Positions 44,487-52,943 of a DNA stretch of 52,943 bases are shown piece by piece. The notes beneath the pieces were generated by a model. That model ran no database searches. It saw only the letters and a program-made list of their open reading frames with translations, and had not been told where the DNA came from. The stretch lies in assembly GCA_947478175.1 (NCBI GenBank), contig CANJUQ010000012.1, forward strand, positions 1 to 52,943. The letters are read 5' to 3'. The translations under genes were made by a program, and so were the position numbers. This DNA is from Thiotrichales bacterium. Its GTDB lineage: Bacteria > Pseudomonadota > Gammaproteobacteria > Francisellales > CACEW01. Each line of letters starts with the position of its first letter. Within the stretch, counting starts at the first letter, position 1.

Positions 44487-44509
44487 TCGGGTTCCTGAGA
44501 TTAAATTAA

Positions 44510-44545
44510 GGCGCGGAGTTTACCAGGCTTTTTGGTTAACGACAG
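44510..44545 (-). promoter_or_regulatory. rsfS promoter candidate
   Basis: On the minus strand, TAAACT (44517-44522) is followed by CCGCGCC. The -35 position (44540-44545, CTGTCG) is poor. It would drive rsfS-ybeD-lipB as its own unit. Confidence 0.4.
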
Positions 44546-44624
44546 CGCTTATTAAGTTTCCCTTAATAACTTTGATTTATATTTTGCTTTAATCATAAAG
44601 ATATTAAATCAAAGGGGTGGAATC

Positions 44625-44843
44625 ATGAGTGGAGAACTGGGCCAGTAATTTTCTCACTCAAAACGATCAGAAGCTGAATTTAAATTTACGCTTTTAATTT
44701 CATATATACATATTTTACAAAATCAAGATTTCTCAGATTCAGATATTGAGAAGTTTAAAAACTTAGATCCAACTAAAGCTCAATATTGGAAAACACCCTT
44801 AATAGAGCGAGAAAAAGTTTACCTTAGAAAGGTTCATCAAGAT
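44625..44843 (+). pseudogene. Broken 5' part of the 44844 gene (stop at codon 8)
   Basis: ATG 44625 has a strong Shine-Dalgarno (GGGGTGG, 44614-44620). It reads MSGELGQ and then TAA at 44646-44648; the same frame then runs open, without another stop, into the frame starting at 44844. The readthrough sequence (ISYIHILQNQDFSD... FKNLDPTKAQYW ... YLRKVHQDLCESESIEV) matches a later segment of the same protein (YIELLRNIN... FKNLDPSEERYW ... YLKSIHSKFCEFESIEV). So this 5' part was clearly coding, and the stop looks like a recent nonsense change or a sequencing error. Confidence 0.7.
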
Positions 44844-46073
44844 TTGTGTGAGTCTGAAAGCATTGAAGTAATAATGGAAAAGCTAGGGAAACGCATTTCA
44901 AAAATTCAGGAAGGACTAAACAGCACAAGCGGTGAGCTAAGCCAAGAATTCCCCACAAATTATTTATTAGAAAAACGCTCCAAAAGAACACATAAAACAC
45001 GCCGCGAAAAAGAAGATGGAATACGCGAGGAAGCATGTAGAAAACGCAACGCGTATCGGGCGCTTAAAAAGTTAGAACGCTTAAAAGCGGATGCCCTCGC
45101 TTTGTCTAAAGCCGGTGCTTCCGCTCTGTCTGAAGCCGATGTTTTAAATATTATGTCAGTTAGTTTAGTAACTGAATTTAAATATTTTGTTTCATATATA
45201 GAACTTTTGAGAAATATAAACATCTCAAATATAGGGGTGTTCAAAAACTTAGATCCATCTGAAGAGCGATATTGGGGACCAGACCTTACAGAACACAAAA
45301 AAAGTTACCTTAAATCTATTCACTCCAAGTTTTGTGAGTTTGAATCAATAGAAGTAGTAGGAAAAACAATGGAGGAGCACATTAGGATAGTTAGTAGTGC
45401 AATCCACGAATTACGATCATCACCTTCGATAAAACTCAGCAAAGAAATTGAATGCTTTAACGAATTTATTACACAGCAAGAAAGAGCTGGAATTTCTGAA
45501 AACAGACAAGAAATTCTCTTAAGGCTTAAAGTTCAACAAAGGCTATTGAGAGAGATATATTCGAAAACAGATGCTCCTATCGAAGATCTGCCGGGTCCTC
45601 CTCCTCAACCTGCAGTTCTTGCAGGAGAAACGCCCGCAGCTTTGTCAGCGTCTACGACAAATTCTCCTCAGCCTACTGTTCCTGCGGCACAACAAACAGT
45701 CGAGGTTTTATCAGACCCCACGCGTGAAAATAAATTTTTTGTTTTACATCGCATCGCTGATGGCATGAGCTTGAAACAAGCAGATTCTGAAAATATTCTA
45801 AAAAAACATACTGGATTTAAAGCACTCTTTTGTGGCCTTGCTGACACTAATAGTTTCAAATGTTCCAAGGCCCTTGAAAAGTGTTTTGATCTCGCAAGAA
45901 GCAAAAAGCCTCAAAATGAAATAGATGCTACCAGAAAAGAAGCGGTTGCCTTATTTAAGACTTTTCTAAAAAGCCGAGGTGTTCTTGAGGGTCCAAGCAA
46001 ATTTCAAGAAACTATATTTTCGAATAAGTTGATTGAATCTTTGGAAAGAGAAGTTCAGGCAGGTCCTATTTAA
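44844..46073 (+). CDS. Unknown protein with internal duplication and proline-rich linker (probably truncated)
   Basis: From the TTG at 44844 the frame gives 409 residues, but with the broken 5' part it would be 482 plus. I recognise no family. The region has two related helical modules of about 80 residues, a charged stretch (KRSKRTHKTRREKEDGIREEACRKRNAY) between them, a Pro/Ala/Thr linker (PGPPPQPAVLAGETPA, TNSPQPTVPAAQQ), and a C-terminal helical domain. It has no signal or membrane segment. It reads against its neighbours and splits the rlmH/rsfS region, so it is probably acquired. The architecture is effector-like; that is an inference. Confidence 0.6.
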   Translation: MCESESIEVIMEKLGKRISKIQEGLNSTSGELSQEFPTNYLLEKRSKRTHKTRREKEDGIREEACRKRNAYRALKKLERLKADALALSKAGASALSEADVLNIMSVSLVTEFKYFVSYIELLRNINISNIGVFKNLDPSEERYWGPDLTEHKKSYLKSIHSKFCEFESIEVVGKTMEEHIRIVSSAIHELRSSPSIKLSKEIECFNEFITQQERAGISENRQEILLRLKVQQRLLREIYSKTDAPIEDLPGPPPQPAVLAGETPAALSASTTNSPQPTVPAAQQTVEVLSDPTRENKFFVLHRIADGMSLKQADSENILKKHTGFKALFCGLADTNSFKCSKALEKCFDLARSKKPQNEIDATRKEAVALFKTFLKSRGVLEGPSKFQETIFSNKLIESLEREVQAGPI

Positions 46074-46080
46074 TAAAAAA

Positions 46081-46551
46081 CTAAGCCCGATGATACGGGT
46101 GACCCTGCAATAAACTATAAGCCCGATAAAGCTGCTCAATTAAAATCACCCGAGCCAAGGGATGCGGAAAAGTCAGTCGAGATAGAGATAGTCTCTCATG
46201 AGATTTATTTAATAAGTTTTGATTTAAACCATCAGCGCCGCCAATAATAAAACAAATCGAAGTTCCTCTTTGCATCCATTGGACCATGTCTTGTGATAGC
46301 GATTCTGTTGTCGGCATTTTGCCTTGAATATCTAGAGCTATCACGTAAGCGCCTTTGGGGATTTTGTTTTCGATGAGTTTGGATTCTTCGTCTATTAATT
46401 GCGCAATGACAGAATTTTTTGTTCGGGTAGGCGCTGGGATTTCTTCGAGTTTGATAATAATTTCGCGACCAAAGCGTTTTAAGTATTCTTCGAGAGCTAG
46501 TTTGACCCAAGTGGGGGGTTTGTGCCCGACAGAAATAATCGAAATTAACAT
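46081..46551 (-). CDS. rlmH: 23S rRNA (pseudouridine1915-N3)-methyltransferase
   Basis: SPOUT methyltransferase acting on the assembled 70S ribosome. The 156-residue protein has the family pieces IISVGHKPPTWVKLALEEYLKRF, YVIALDIQGK, the knot region ICFIIGGADGLNQNLL and the end LTFPHPLARVILIEQLYRAYSLLQGHPYHRA. It overlaps holA by 7 bp at its 5' end, so it is coupled to leuS-lptE-holA. Confidence 0.97.
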   Translation of the reverse strand: MLISIISVGHKPPTWVKLALEEYLKRFGREIIIKLEEIPAPTRTKNSVIAQLIDEESKLIENKIPKGAYVIALDIQGKMPTTESLSQDMVQWMQRGTSICFIIGGADGLNQNLLNKSHERLSLSRLTFPHPLARVILIEQLYRAYSLLQGHPYHRA

Positions 46552-47534
46552 AGAAAAATCTTCTGAATGGATTGCTCAGCTGAGCCTGGTTCAGCGCCTT
46601 TAATCTGGCGGTCTATTTGGGCTAATTTTTGTAATAGGTCATAGCAAGTTTGTTTTGAAAAATGTCTAAGACCCGCTTGAATAATCGGCTTTTTCTTTTC
46701 ATAGATTTTATATTTTTTAAATAAATCAAATTGGGGTGTGTTCTGAGATTCCGTATGTAAATTGGCTAATAATCTAATTTCTTGGGCAAGGACCCATAGA
46801 ACATGCGTGAGCTCGACTTCTTGATCTAACAAAGAATTAAAAATTCTAAGCGTCTTAGGAATATCTTTCAGAAACCAAGAGTCTATTAAATTAAACGGAT
46901 CAAAATGAGTCATGTCACTTTGGACAGATTCCATGAGAGATAAGCTGATTTCTTGGGGGCCTAGATAAGCTAGTTTTTCTAAAGCTTGATAAGTCGAAAG
47001 TAAATTACCCTCAGTGGACTGAGCTAAATAATGAATGGCAGTCGGGTGAATATGGAGTCCCAACTGAGCTGCTTTATCTCTAATCCAGGCAGAAAGCTGA
47101 TGGGGTTCGATGGGCCAAATTTGGATAAATAAAATTTTAGATTCGAGAATTTTAAACCCATTTTCTTGTTGTTTGGCTTGGGGGATTTTTGAACTGGAAA
47201 TAATAATTTGAATAGTATTTGGAAGATTCAGCAGGGCATCAAAAATAATTTGTGTGAATTTAGGCGGCCAGGGGTCTTCTAGGATTATTTTAATGATTTG
47301 ATGAGAAGAAAATAAAGAAGGTTCAGAAATAGCTTGGTGTAGTAAAACAAGATCAAAGTTTTTGTCGATAGTCAAAAAAATAGTTTCTGTTTCTGGAGGT
47401 GTTTTGGTTTTGAGGGTTTTTAAAATTAAAGAAACGGCTTCTTGTTTTTGTAAAAATTCATCGCCCGCGATCCAGTAAAGATTGGGAGTGGATTTTTTGA
47501 GGGCCTGGGGAAGTTCACGAAGTGAGATTTTCAT
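46545..47534 (-). CDS. holA: DNA polymerase III delta subunit
   Basis: Clamp-loader subunit that opens the beta clamp. ATG 47534 gives MKISLRELPQALKKSTPNLYWIAGDEFLQKQEAV, the family start, 329 residues; an in-frame ATG at 47558 would overlap lptE. The middle FDALLNLPNTIQIIISSSKI, IQIWPIEPHQLSAWI and the C-terminal collar helices LLQKLAQIDRQIKGAEPGSAEQSIQKI match HolA. It sits in the conserved leuS-lptE-holA operon. Confidence 0.92.
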   Translation of the reverse strand: MKISLRELPQALKKSTPNLYWIAGDEFLQKQEAVSLILKTLKTKTPPETETIFLTIDKNFDLVLLHQAISEPSLFSSHQIIKIILEDPWPPKFTQIIFDALLNLPNTIQIIISSSKIPQAKQQENGFKILESKILFIQIWPIEPHQLSAWIRDKAAQLGLHIHPTAIHYLAQSTEGNLLSTYQALEKLAYLGPQEISLSLMESVQSDMTHFDPFNLIDSWFLKDIPKTLRIFNSLLDQEVELTHVLWVLAQEIRLLANLHTESQNTPQFDLFKKYKIYEKKKPIIQAGLRHFSKQTCYDLLQKLAQIDRQIKGAEPGSAEQSIQKIFLC

Positions 47535-47538
47535 AAAT

Positions 47539-48057
47539 TTAAGATTTATAACGCGCAAGGTAACTTAAAATTTTATTTGCGAGCTCTTGGGACATCTGTT
47601 GATTTAAACGAAATTCAATAGAGCTATTCGATAAAATTTGTGTGGCATTCGTGGAATATTGTCGTTCGGCAGAAAGATGAATAGGGCCCAATAAAGTGTT
47701 GCTTTTGGAGTCTTCTAGTGTGAAATCGACAGAAGTAGTTAACTGATATTGCCCTGCTTCTGTGACACCTGAAAGGCTGATCAGTTGTTTAGACGTTTGG
47801 AAATTTTGGATTAATAAAAGGCTGGTTGCCTGACCGGCTTCTGTCATTAAAATCACGCCATTATTTTGAAGCGAAGATTTTAAAGAGGGTAAAAGTGCCG
47901 GGGCAATAATGTCTGTTTCTATATAAAGCTTATTTAAAATCGGCGGCATTTTCTCGAGGCCCCGAAGATGAAACCCGCAGGCTAATAATAAAAAAGAAAG
48001 AGATAAAATTAATCCAATTCGGAGAGGATTTTTTAGAAAAAAAGTCATGGGGGTCAT
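47539..48057 (-). CDS. lptE: LPS-assembly lipoprotein LptE
   Basis: Outer-membrane lipoprotein that plugs LptD during LPS insertion. The 172-residue protein has a lipoprotein signal with lipobox LLLACGFHLRG, the lipidated Cys in LAC-G at about residue 27. The mature part shows the FHLRG start typical of LptE, and DFTLEDSKSNTLLGPIHLSAERQYSTNATQILSN. A second ATG three codons in is possible. It lies 5 bp after leuS. Confidence 0.92.
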   Translation of the reverse strand: MTPMTFFLKNPLRIGLILSLSFLLLACGFHLRGLEKMPPILNKLYIETDIIAPALLPSLKSSLQNNGVILMTEAGQATSLLLIQNFQTSKQLISLSGVTEAGQYQLTTSVDFTLEDSKSNTLLGPIHLSAERQYSTNATQILSNSSIEFRLNQQMSQELANKILSYLARYKS

Positions 48058-48062
48058 GGGGA

Positions 48063-50510
48063 TTATCCTGCGATCACAATATTTAAAATTCTGCCGGGAA
48101 CATAAATGATTTTTTTCACAGAAGCTCCCTCGAGATACTTGAGAATAGAAGGACTAGATAAAGCAATCTTTTCAATAGACTCTGCTGAGATATCAGCGGG
48201 AACAGACAGTTTGTCTCGAATTTTTCCATTGATTTGGACCATGACAGAGATTTCTGATTTGACTAAAGCTTTGGGGTCTACCATCGGCCAGCCCGCTTGA
48301 ATAATATCTTCTCCAAAGCCTAATTCGCGCCATAAAGCGTGAGTGATATGCGGAGTAATTGGATTTAAAATTCGCAATAAAATATTCAAGCCTTCTTGTT
48401 TTAATAAATAAATTTCTTGAGAAGAATCCATGGGGAGTTCTAACAGTAAATTTAAAATTTTCATGCAAGAGGAAACAATTGTATTAAATTGCTGGCGAGC
48501 CAAATCAAACGTCGCCTGCTGTAATAATAAATGTAAATTAAAACGGAAATCTCGAGGGCTTTCTATTGGGTCGGCGGTCTGTTTTTTATCGGATGCCTGA
48601 TGGAAATCAAACGCGAAGCCCCATAGTTTTTTCAAAAATCTAAACGATCCTTCCATGCCTGAATCAGACCATTCGAGAGATTGTTCTGGAGGCGAAGCAA
48701 AAATAGAAAATAGCCTGACGGTGTCTGCGCCATATTTTTCGATCATAGAATTTGGATCGACAATGTTGCCCTTAGATTTGGACATCTTAGAGCCGTCTTT
48801 GAGAACCATGCCCTGAGTCAATAAATTTTTAAAAGGCTCACCTGTAGTAACTAACCCAATATCCCTCATGAGTTTTTGAAAAAACCGGGCATAGAGCAAA
48901 TGCATAACGGCATGTTCAACACCGCCAATATATTGATCAACGGGGAGCCAATAATTAGCTCGGCTATCTAACATGGTTTTGGCATCAGGGCAGGTGTACC
49001 TCGCAAAGTACCAAGAGGATTCGACAAAAGTATCGAAAGTATCTGTTTCGCGTTTAGCCGGTTTTTGGCAATGAGGACAAATGGTTTCTGTAAAATTTTT
49101 ATCTAAACATAAAGGCGAAGTTTTACCGTCAGGTAATAAATTCTCAGGCAGTAAAACAGGCAGGTCTTTTTCTGGAACAGGAACAGCACCACAAGAATCA
49201 CAATAAATAATAGGAATAGGGGTTCCCCAGTAACGCTGGCGTGAAAGTCCCCAATCTCTGAGACGATATTGCGTGGTTGAGTGGCCGAAATTTTGTTCTA
49301 AGGCCAGTTGTTCAATAGCTTTAAAAGCGCCGTCATAATCTAGGCCATCTAGATCCCCCGAATTAATTAAATAGCCTAATTCTGTGTAAGCAGATTTTTG
49401 GACATCAATATTAGAACGGATGACTGAGTAAATGGGTAAGTTATATTTAAGGGCAAATTCATGATCTCTTGCGTCATGGCCTGGCACACTCATGACAGCC
49501 CCAGTTCCGTAATCCATTAAAACAAAATTGGCGATCCAAATAGGAATTAATTTTTGAGTGATTGGGTGAATCGCATGCAAGCCCGTCGCGATGCCTTTTT
49601 TATCCATAGTTGAAAGGGTCGCTTCCATCGTGTTGGTTTTTTGGCATTCGTCACAGAAGTTTTTTATTTCTAGATTATTTAAAGAGGTTTGCTGGGCTAT
49701 GTGTTGGGCCAAAGGATGATTGCTGGCTATGGCGAGATAACTCACGCCCATGAGAGTGTCAGGTCGGGTGGTAAATATGTCCAGATTTGAATTTTGATTT
49801 TGTATTTTAAATTTTAAAACCATGCCTTTGGATTTTCCGATCCAGTTTCTTTGCATGGTCTTAACAGCCAAAGGCCAGCCGTCTAAATTATCTAATTCTG
49901 AAAGTAATTCTTCGGCATAATTCGTAATTTTTAAAAACCATTGTTGAATGGATTTTTTTTCGACCGGGGCTCCTGATCTCCAGCCACGACCATCGACGAC
50001 TTGTTCATTGGCTAAAACGGTTTGATCGACCGGGTCCCAGTTCACAATGCTTTGTTTTCTATAAGCCAAGCCTTTTTTAAATAATTGAATAAAGAACCAT
50101 TGCTCCCATCGGTAATATTCAGGCTTGCAAGTAGCCAGTTCGCGGGACCAATCAATCGCAAATCCTAATCTTTTTAATTCGCGTTTCATTTCTTCGATAT
50201 TGCTATAGGTCCAAGCAGCGGGAGCAACGCCATTTTTGATCGCTGCGTTTTCAGCGGGTAATCCAAACGCATCCCAGCCCATGGGTTGTAAAACATTTTT
50301 ACCTTGCATTCTCATGGCTCGGGCGACGACATCTCCGAGGGTGTAATTTCTCACATGGCCCATGTGGAGTTTTCCAGAGGGGTAAGGAAGCATCGAAAGA
50401 CAATAGAATTTTTCTTTAGAGGGATCTTCAATGGCTTTGAATGTTTGAGTGGTTTCCCATTCCTTCTGAGCAGAAAGTTCTATTTGAGTAAAGTCATAGT
50501 GAGAGTGCAT
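48063..50510 (-). CDS. leuS: Leucyl-tRNA synthetase
   Basis: Class I aminoacyl-tRNA synthetase charging tRNA-Leu. ATG 50510 gives [19 protein letters not shown] and 815 residues; an upstream ATG at 50573 would add 21 unlikely residues. HIGH motif in [21 protein letters not shown], the CP1 editing domain with [20 protein letters not shown], the Zn-like cysteines [20 protein letters not shown], and KMSKS in [15 protein letters not shown] are all intact. It heads the leuS-lptE-holA-rlmH operon. Confidence 0.97.
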   Translation of the reverse strand: MHSHYDFTQIELSAQKEWETTQTFKAIEDPSKEKFYCLSMLPYPSGKLHMGHVRNYTLGDVVARAMRMQGKNVLQPMGWDAFGLPAENAAIKNGVAPAAWTYSNIEEMKRELKRLGFAIDWSRELATCKPEYYRWEQWFFIQLFKKGLAYRKQSIVNWDPVDQTVLANEQVVDGRGWRSGAPVEKKSIQQWFLKITNYAEELLSELDNLDGWPLAVKTMQRNWIGKSKGMVLKFKIQNQNSNLDIFTTRPDTLMGVSYLAIASNHPLAQHIAQQTSLNNLEIKNFCDECQKTNTMEATLSTMDKKGIATGLHAIHPITQKLIPIWIANFVLMDYGTGAVMSVPGHDARDHEFALKYNLPIYSVIRSNIDVQKSAYTELGYLINSGDLDGLDYDGAFKAIEQLALEQNFGHSTTQYRLRDWGLSRQRYWGTPIPIIYCDSCGAVPVPEKDLPVLLPENLLPDGKTSPLCLDKNFTETICPHCQKPAKRETDTFDTFVESSWYFARYTCPDAKTMLDSRANYWLPVDQYIGGVEHAVMHLLYARFFQKLMRDIGLVTTGEPFKNLLTQGMVLKDGSKMSKSKGNIVDPNSMIEKYGADTVRLFSIFASPPEQSLEWSDSGMEGSFRFLKKLWGFAFDFHQASDKKQTADPIESPRDFRFNLHLLLQQATFDLARQQFNTIVSSCMKILNLLLELPMDSSQEIYLLKQEGLNILLRILNPITPHITHALWRELGFGEDIIQAGWPMVDPKALVKSEISVMVQINGKIRDKLSVPADISAESIEKIALSSPSILKYLEGASVKKIIYVPGRILNIVIAG

Positions 50511-50760
50511 ATTTGAAACAAGGCCGTTTGAAAAAATAGCCCGAAAGGATACCGATAAAAAAAACGGGATCAAGCATGGTTGAAAATGTAGTCAAAAATG
50601 TTTGCCATCTAGCAAATAAAGCTGGTAAAACTGTTTTTTAAATCCAATTTTAAATAATTATAAAAACCTAAGGATCTCTCGCGAGCGTTAGGTGAATTAA
50701 ATAATTTTAAATAATTAAATTGATCGAAAGACTAAAAACTAAAAAATAAAGGAGTTCAGC

Positions 50761-52749
50761 ATGGCTGGTTTTGATCGGTTTGTTATCAGTGCTAGTTCTG
50801 AAAAGACGGCGCCTATCGCAGTTTCACAACCTAAACGTTCTGTTTCTATGCAAAATCTGGCCGGTCGAGTGGCTATGTCGACTCATCCTGTTGGAACACC
50901 CATGCCAGGGAGGTTGGCAGCCAAATTTTTAGCAGAAGCCGGTCAGGGGGCTGGAGGGTACTTTTCAGGGCCTGCTGCCGGTGGGGCAGGTGCTGATTCT
51001 GAGGGAGGGGCACTTTATCCCATAGACCCAAAAGATATTTTTATTAATGCGCTCCGTGAGGTTTCTGTTAATCCTATTACGAAAGAACAGACCCCTAGAT
51101 TAACTTTTGTGGGTCGGGGGTCCTCTGGGTTTGTCTTAAAAGATCCTATCGCTCATTGTGTTTGGAAAGTGATTCCTAGAGGTCCTCTTCGTCCAGTTTT
51201 TACCGAATTTCCTAAGCATTTAACATCGGATCAACAGAGAAAAATAGCGCTGAAGGCTGTAAAATTAGCAGCCCTTGAAGATAAGAAAATTGCTGATGAA
51301 TTTTCTGTGTGGAAACAGCTTCATCCAAGTTCAGTGGCTTGGTTGGATTTTGATGATTCAAGCACGGATAGTCCTGCCAATGCTGGATTATTAGAGCATT
51401 TAGAAACATGGTTTAAGTGGTTAGGAGAAGAAAGGGTTAGACAAAAGGCTTTTGATGAATCGAACCCGCGATTTATCGTTCTTCAGCTGCCTGATCAGGG
51501 CGCAAAATCGTTGAAAGACGTCTATGTGGAAATTTTCTTCAAAAAAGAACCGATAAGAAGAGCAGAAAGAATTAAGAAATTTAGGCCTATTGCAGTTGGT
51601 TTTTTATCAGAGCTAATAAAAATCCATCAAAGAAAAGTTATTCATGGAGATGTTGCTTTAGGTAATGTTTGTCTGAATGAACCAAAAAGTGAATCAGTGG
51701 GGGGTGTTGCTCTCGTTGATTATGGAAACGCTAAGTTTCCTGCAATGACTTTACCCTCGTCCAGTTGGCTAGGGCCTTCCTTGGAGTTTGCACGACCGGG
51801 TGCTCGAATAGGCGTTGCAAATTGTTATACCGGAGCCCTTGCTGGTTTTGATTTGGATTATTATGGAGCAGCTTGGCTTGTTGCTTTGTTTTTACTGGGT
51901 CATGAGTCAGTACTTTTTGGTAAAAAAGAAAGTCTTCCAGATTCTGCTTGGTACTTGTCCCGTGAAGAAAAAGTTAAGCAAATATTGGTTGAGCGGTGGC
52001 GTGAATTAGATCGCATGGGAGATGTAGAAACTCGGCAGAATGAAAAATTCTTGATTCATTTGTTCTGTCATCTTTTATGTTTGGTGACACAGCCTGAGGA
52101 TTTGAAAGAGCTTTTAAGAATAAGCCCTGAAGATCAAGAGCTAATGCCGATTTATCTCAGAACAAATTTTTTATATGAAGCAGAAATGGCAAAAGAAATT
52201 CATGAGGGGTTTAAATGGGCCCGTGGGTTTTCGCCTTTGCCTGATGACGTGGTTTATAGAAAAGAAGACAAAAAAGAAGAGGCGGAGGGTTCAGAAGCAA
52301 AAAGATCTGGCGATCTTTCCGAGCCCTTATTGGGAAAAACAGAAGACCCAATTGTTCTTGGTCTTTTCAATCAAATGAGAGATCAGGTTTTAGCCATTGA
52401 AAGAGGATGCTGTTTTTGTTTTTGGAGATCCCCAGAAATATCGAGGGCTGATTTGTTGAATTCTGTATCATTTAGTGAGTTTGAACGAAATCGAGATCCA
52501 GAAGCGTCGGGACGGGGTCCATCTTCTTCAGTGGGTGATTTCGCAGTACGAATGCAAATGGCAGGAGAGGGAACAGGAACAGGGCTGGGTTTTGCAACAC
52601 CCCATACAGAATCTTTTGAGACAGGAATGTCCAAAGATATAAGTGTTCTCTCCATGTCTTCTGGAGCTGGAGGGGTAAGCGGAATAGGAGCGGTAAGCGG
52701 AATAGGAGCGGGGAATGCTGAGGAGGAAGAGCTGGCTCCTGCCTTTTGA
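50761..52749 (+). CDS. Protein-kinase-like protein, candidate Dot/Icm effector
   Basis: A 662-residue protein with a kinase-like core at about 112-380: Gly-rich loop FVGRGSSGFVL (117-126), candidate Lys in CVWKVI (136), catalytic loop VIHGDVALGNVCL with Asp297 and Asn302, and metal Asp in LVDYGNAKF (DYG in place of DFG, 320-322). The first 95 residues are Gly/Ala-rich. The tail has a low-complexity GVSGIGAVSGIGAG part coded by an 18-bp tandem repeat, and ends NAEEEELAPAF. Four Glu about 6-9 residues from the C-terminus fit the Dot/Icm E-block. The gene is preceded by AAGGAG. No T4SS is in the window. I do not recognise a specific family. Confidence 0.78.
   Translation: MAGFDRFVISASSEKTAPIAVSQPKRSVSMQNLAGRVAMSTHPVGTPMPGRLAAKFLAEAGQGAGGYFSGPAAGGAGADSEGGALYPIDPKDIFINALREVSVNPITKEQTPRLTFVGRGSSGFVLKDPIAHCVWKVIPRGPLRPVFTEFPKHLTSDQQRKIALKAVKLAALEDKKIADEFSVWKQLHPSSVAWLDFDDSSTDSPANAGLLEHLETWFKWLGEERVRQKAFDESNPRFIVLQLPDQGAKSLKDVYVEIFFKKEPIRRAERIKKFRPIAVGFLSELIKIHQRKVIHGDVALGNVCLNEPKSESVGGVALVDYGNAKFPAMTLPSSSWLGPSLEFARPGARIGVANCYTGALAGFDLDYYGAAWLVALFLLGHESVLFGKKESLPDSAWYLSREEKVKQILVERWRELDRMGDVETRQNEKFLIHLFCHLLCLVTQPEDLKELLRISPEDQELMPIYLRTNFLYEAEMAKEIHEGFKWARGFSPLPDDVVYRKEDKKEEAEGSEAKRSGDLSEPLLGKTEDPIVLGLFNQMRDQVLAIERGCCFCFWRSPEISRADLLNSVSFSEFERNRDPEASGRGPSSSVGDFAVRMQMAGEGTGTGLGFATPHTESFETGMSKDISVLSMSSGAGGVSGIGAVSGIGAGNAEEEELAPAF
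52675..52710. repeat. 18-bp tandem repeat in the kinase-like gene
   Basis: Two perfect copies of GTAAGCGGAATAGGAGCG (52675-52692 and 52693-52710), six codons each, encode the GVSGIGA-VSGIGA part of the tail. In-frame, so expansion is tolerated. Confidence 0.85.
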
Positions 52750-52845
52750 GATGTAAATTAGAGAATTAAAAAGCAGGTTTAGAAGGCCGGTTAATTCAGG
52801 ACTAAAAAATATCTAAAAAACTCAAAAAATCTGTGCAATTAGTAA

Positions 52846-52882
52846 TTGACCCTGAAGAACGTTTTGAATATTATGCGCCCTC
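52846..52882 (+). promoter_or_regulatory. tRNA-Tyr promoter
   Basis: TTGACC (52846-52851), 17-bp spacer, TATTAT (52869-52874), then GCGCCCTCC. A near-consensus sigma-70 promoter with stable-RNA discriminator, 15 bp before the tRNA. Confidence 0.8.
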
Positions 52883-52889
52883 CTTAAAT

Positions 52890-52943
52890 GGAGGGGTATC
52901 CGAGCGGTCAAAGGAATCAGACTGTAAATCTGACGGCTCAGCC
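52890..52943 (+). tRNA. tRNA-Tyr (GTA), cut by the window end
   Basis: GGAGGGG acceptor, long D region TCCGAGCGGTCAAAGGA, anticodon arm TCAGA-CTGTAAA-TCTGA giving anticodon GTA (Tyr), then the start of a long variable arm (CGGCTCAGCC), as in class II tRNAs. The 3' half is outside the window. The following genes would commonly include EF-Tu, beyond the edge. Confidence 0.93.

Noticed and set aside
50576..50641. 21-codon + strand frame [21 protein letters not shown] in the leuS/kinase gap
   Set aside because: Has only a weak GGGA upstream and overlaps the leuS promoter region; nothing supports translation.

Overview
The window reads as a chromosomal segment of an AT-rich gammaproteobacterium, most likely a host-associated member of the Legionellales (Legionella/Coxiella/Rickettsiella-type). 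Gammaproteobacterial gene neighbourhoods support this: holD-rimI next to prfC, yafS-rnhA-dnaQ beside mltD, leuS-lptE-holA, rplU-rpmA-obgE and aceE-aceF-lpd. The Legionellales placement is an inference. It rests on several large genes of no recognised family, an ankyrin-repeat protein, a eukaryotic-type kinase fold with an acidic C-terminus resembling a Dot/Icm E-block, and scattered repeats and decayed transposases. No secretion-system gene lies in the window, so secretion is untested.

Layout. 1-555 is a repeat-rich non-coding stretch, followed by a two-gene RND efflux operon (568-4751). 4997-9829 is housekeeping: pssA, holD-rimI, prfC, adk and a hotdog thioesterase. 9842-15743 holds a 1037-residue membrane protein of unknown function, dacB, a YefM/YoeB toxin-antitoxin pair and an extended IHF/HU protein. 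15957-21876 carries a YhiN/HI0933 flavoprotein, a HIT protein, rluB, ispB and rplU-rpmA-obgE. 21878-24256 is accessory: a TSUP permease, two unknown genes and an IS4-family transposase remnant. 24431-29939 is the pyruvate dehydrogenase cluster, followed by smpB, acpP, fabF and tmk. 32810-40348 has an asparagine-synthetase-like enzyme without the glutaminase cysteine, tRNA-Phe, an ankyrin protein, mltD, yafS-rnhA-dnaQ, marC, a CAU tRNA and an NMT1/THI5-like binding protein. 40565-44486 holds lipA, an AAA ATPase, lipB, ybeD and rsfS. 44625-46073 is an unknown gene with a stop at codon 8. 46081-50510 is rlmH-holA-lptE-leuS, read leftward. The window ends with a kinase-like protein and the first 54 nt of tRNA-Tyr.

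The PDH enzymes depend on lipoate and the window also has both lipoate genes: lipB (octanoyl transfer) and lipA (sulfur insertion) serve the E2 lipoyl domain of aceF. Psi and delta of DNA polymerase III, epsilon (dnaQ) and RNase H give a replication group. pssA, acpP, fabF, ispB, lptE, dacB and mltD serve the envelope.

Two global patterns stand out. First, a family of short GC-rich palindromes (GTAGGGGCGAA.. / ..TTCGCCC) recurs between genes and once sits in frame inside the aceF linker. Second, many promoters place a GCGCGCC-like discriminator directly after the -10 box, from tRNA genes to rplU, adk and acpP. GC content (about 38-40%) was judged by eye, not computed.
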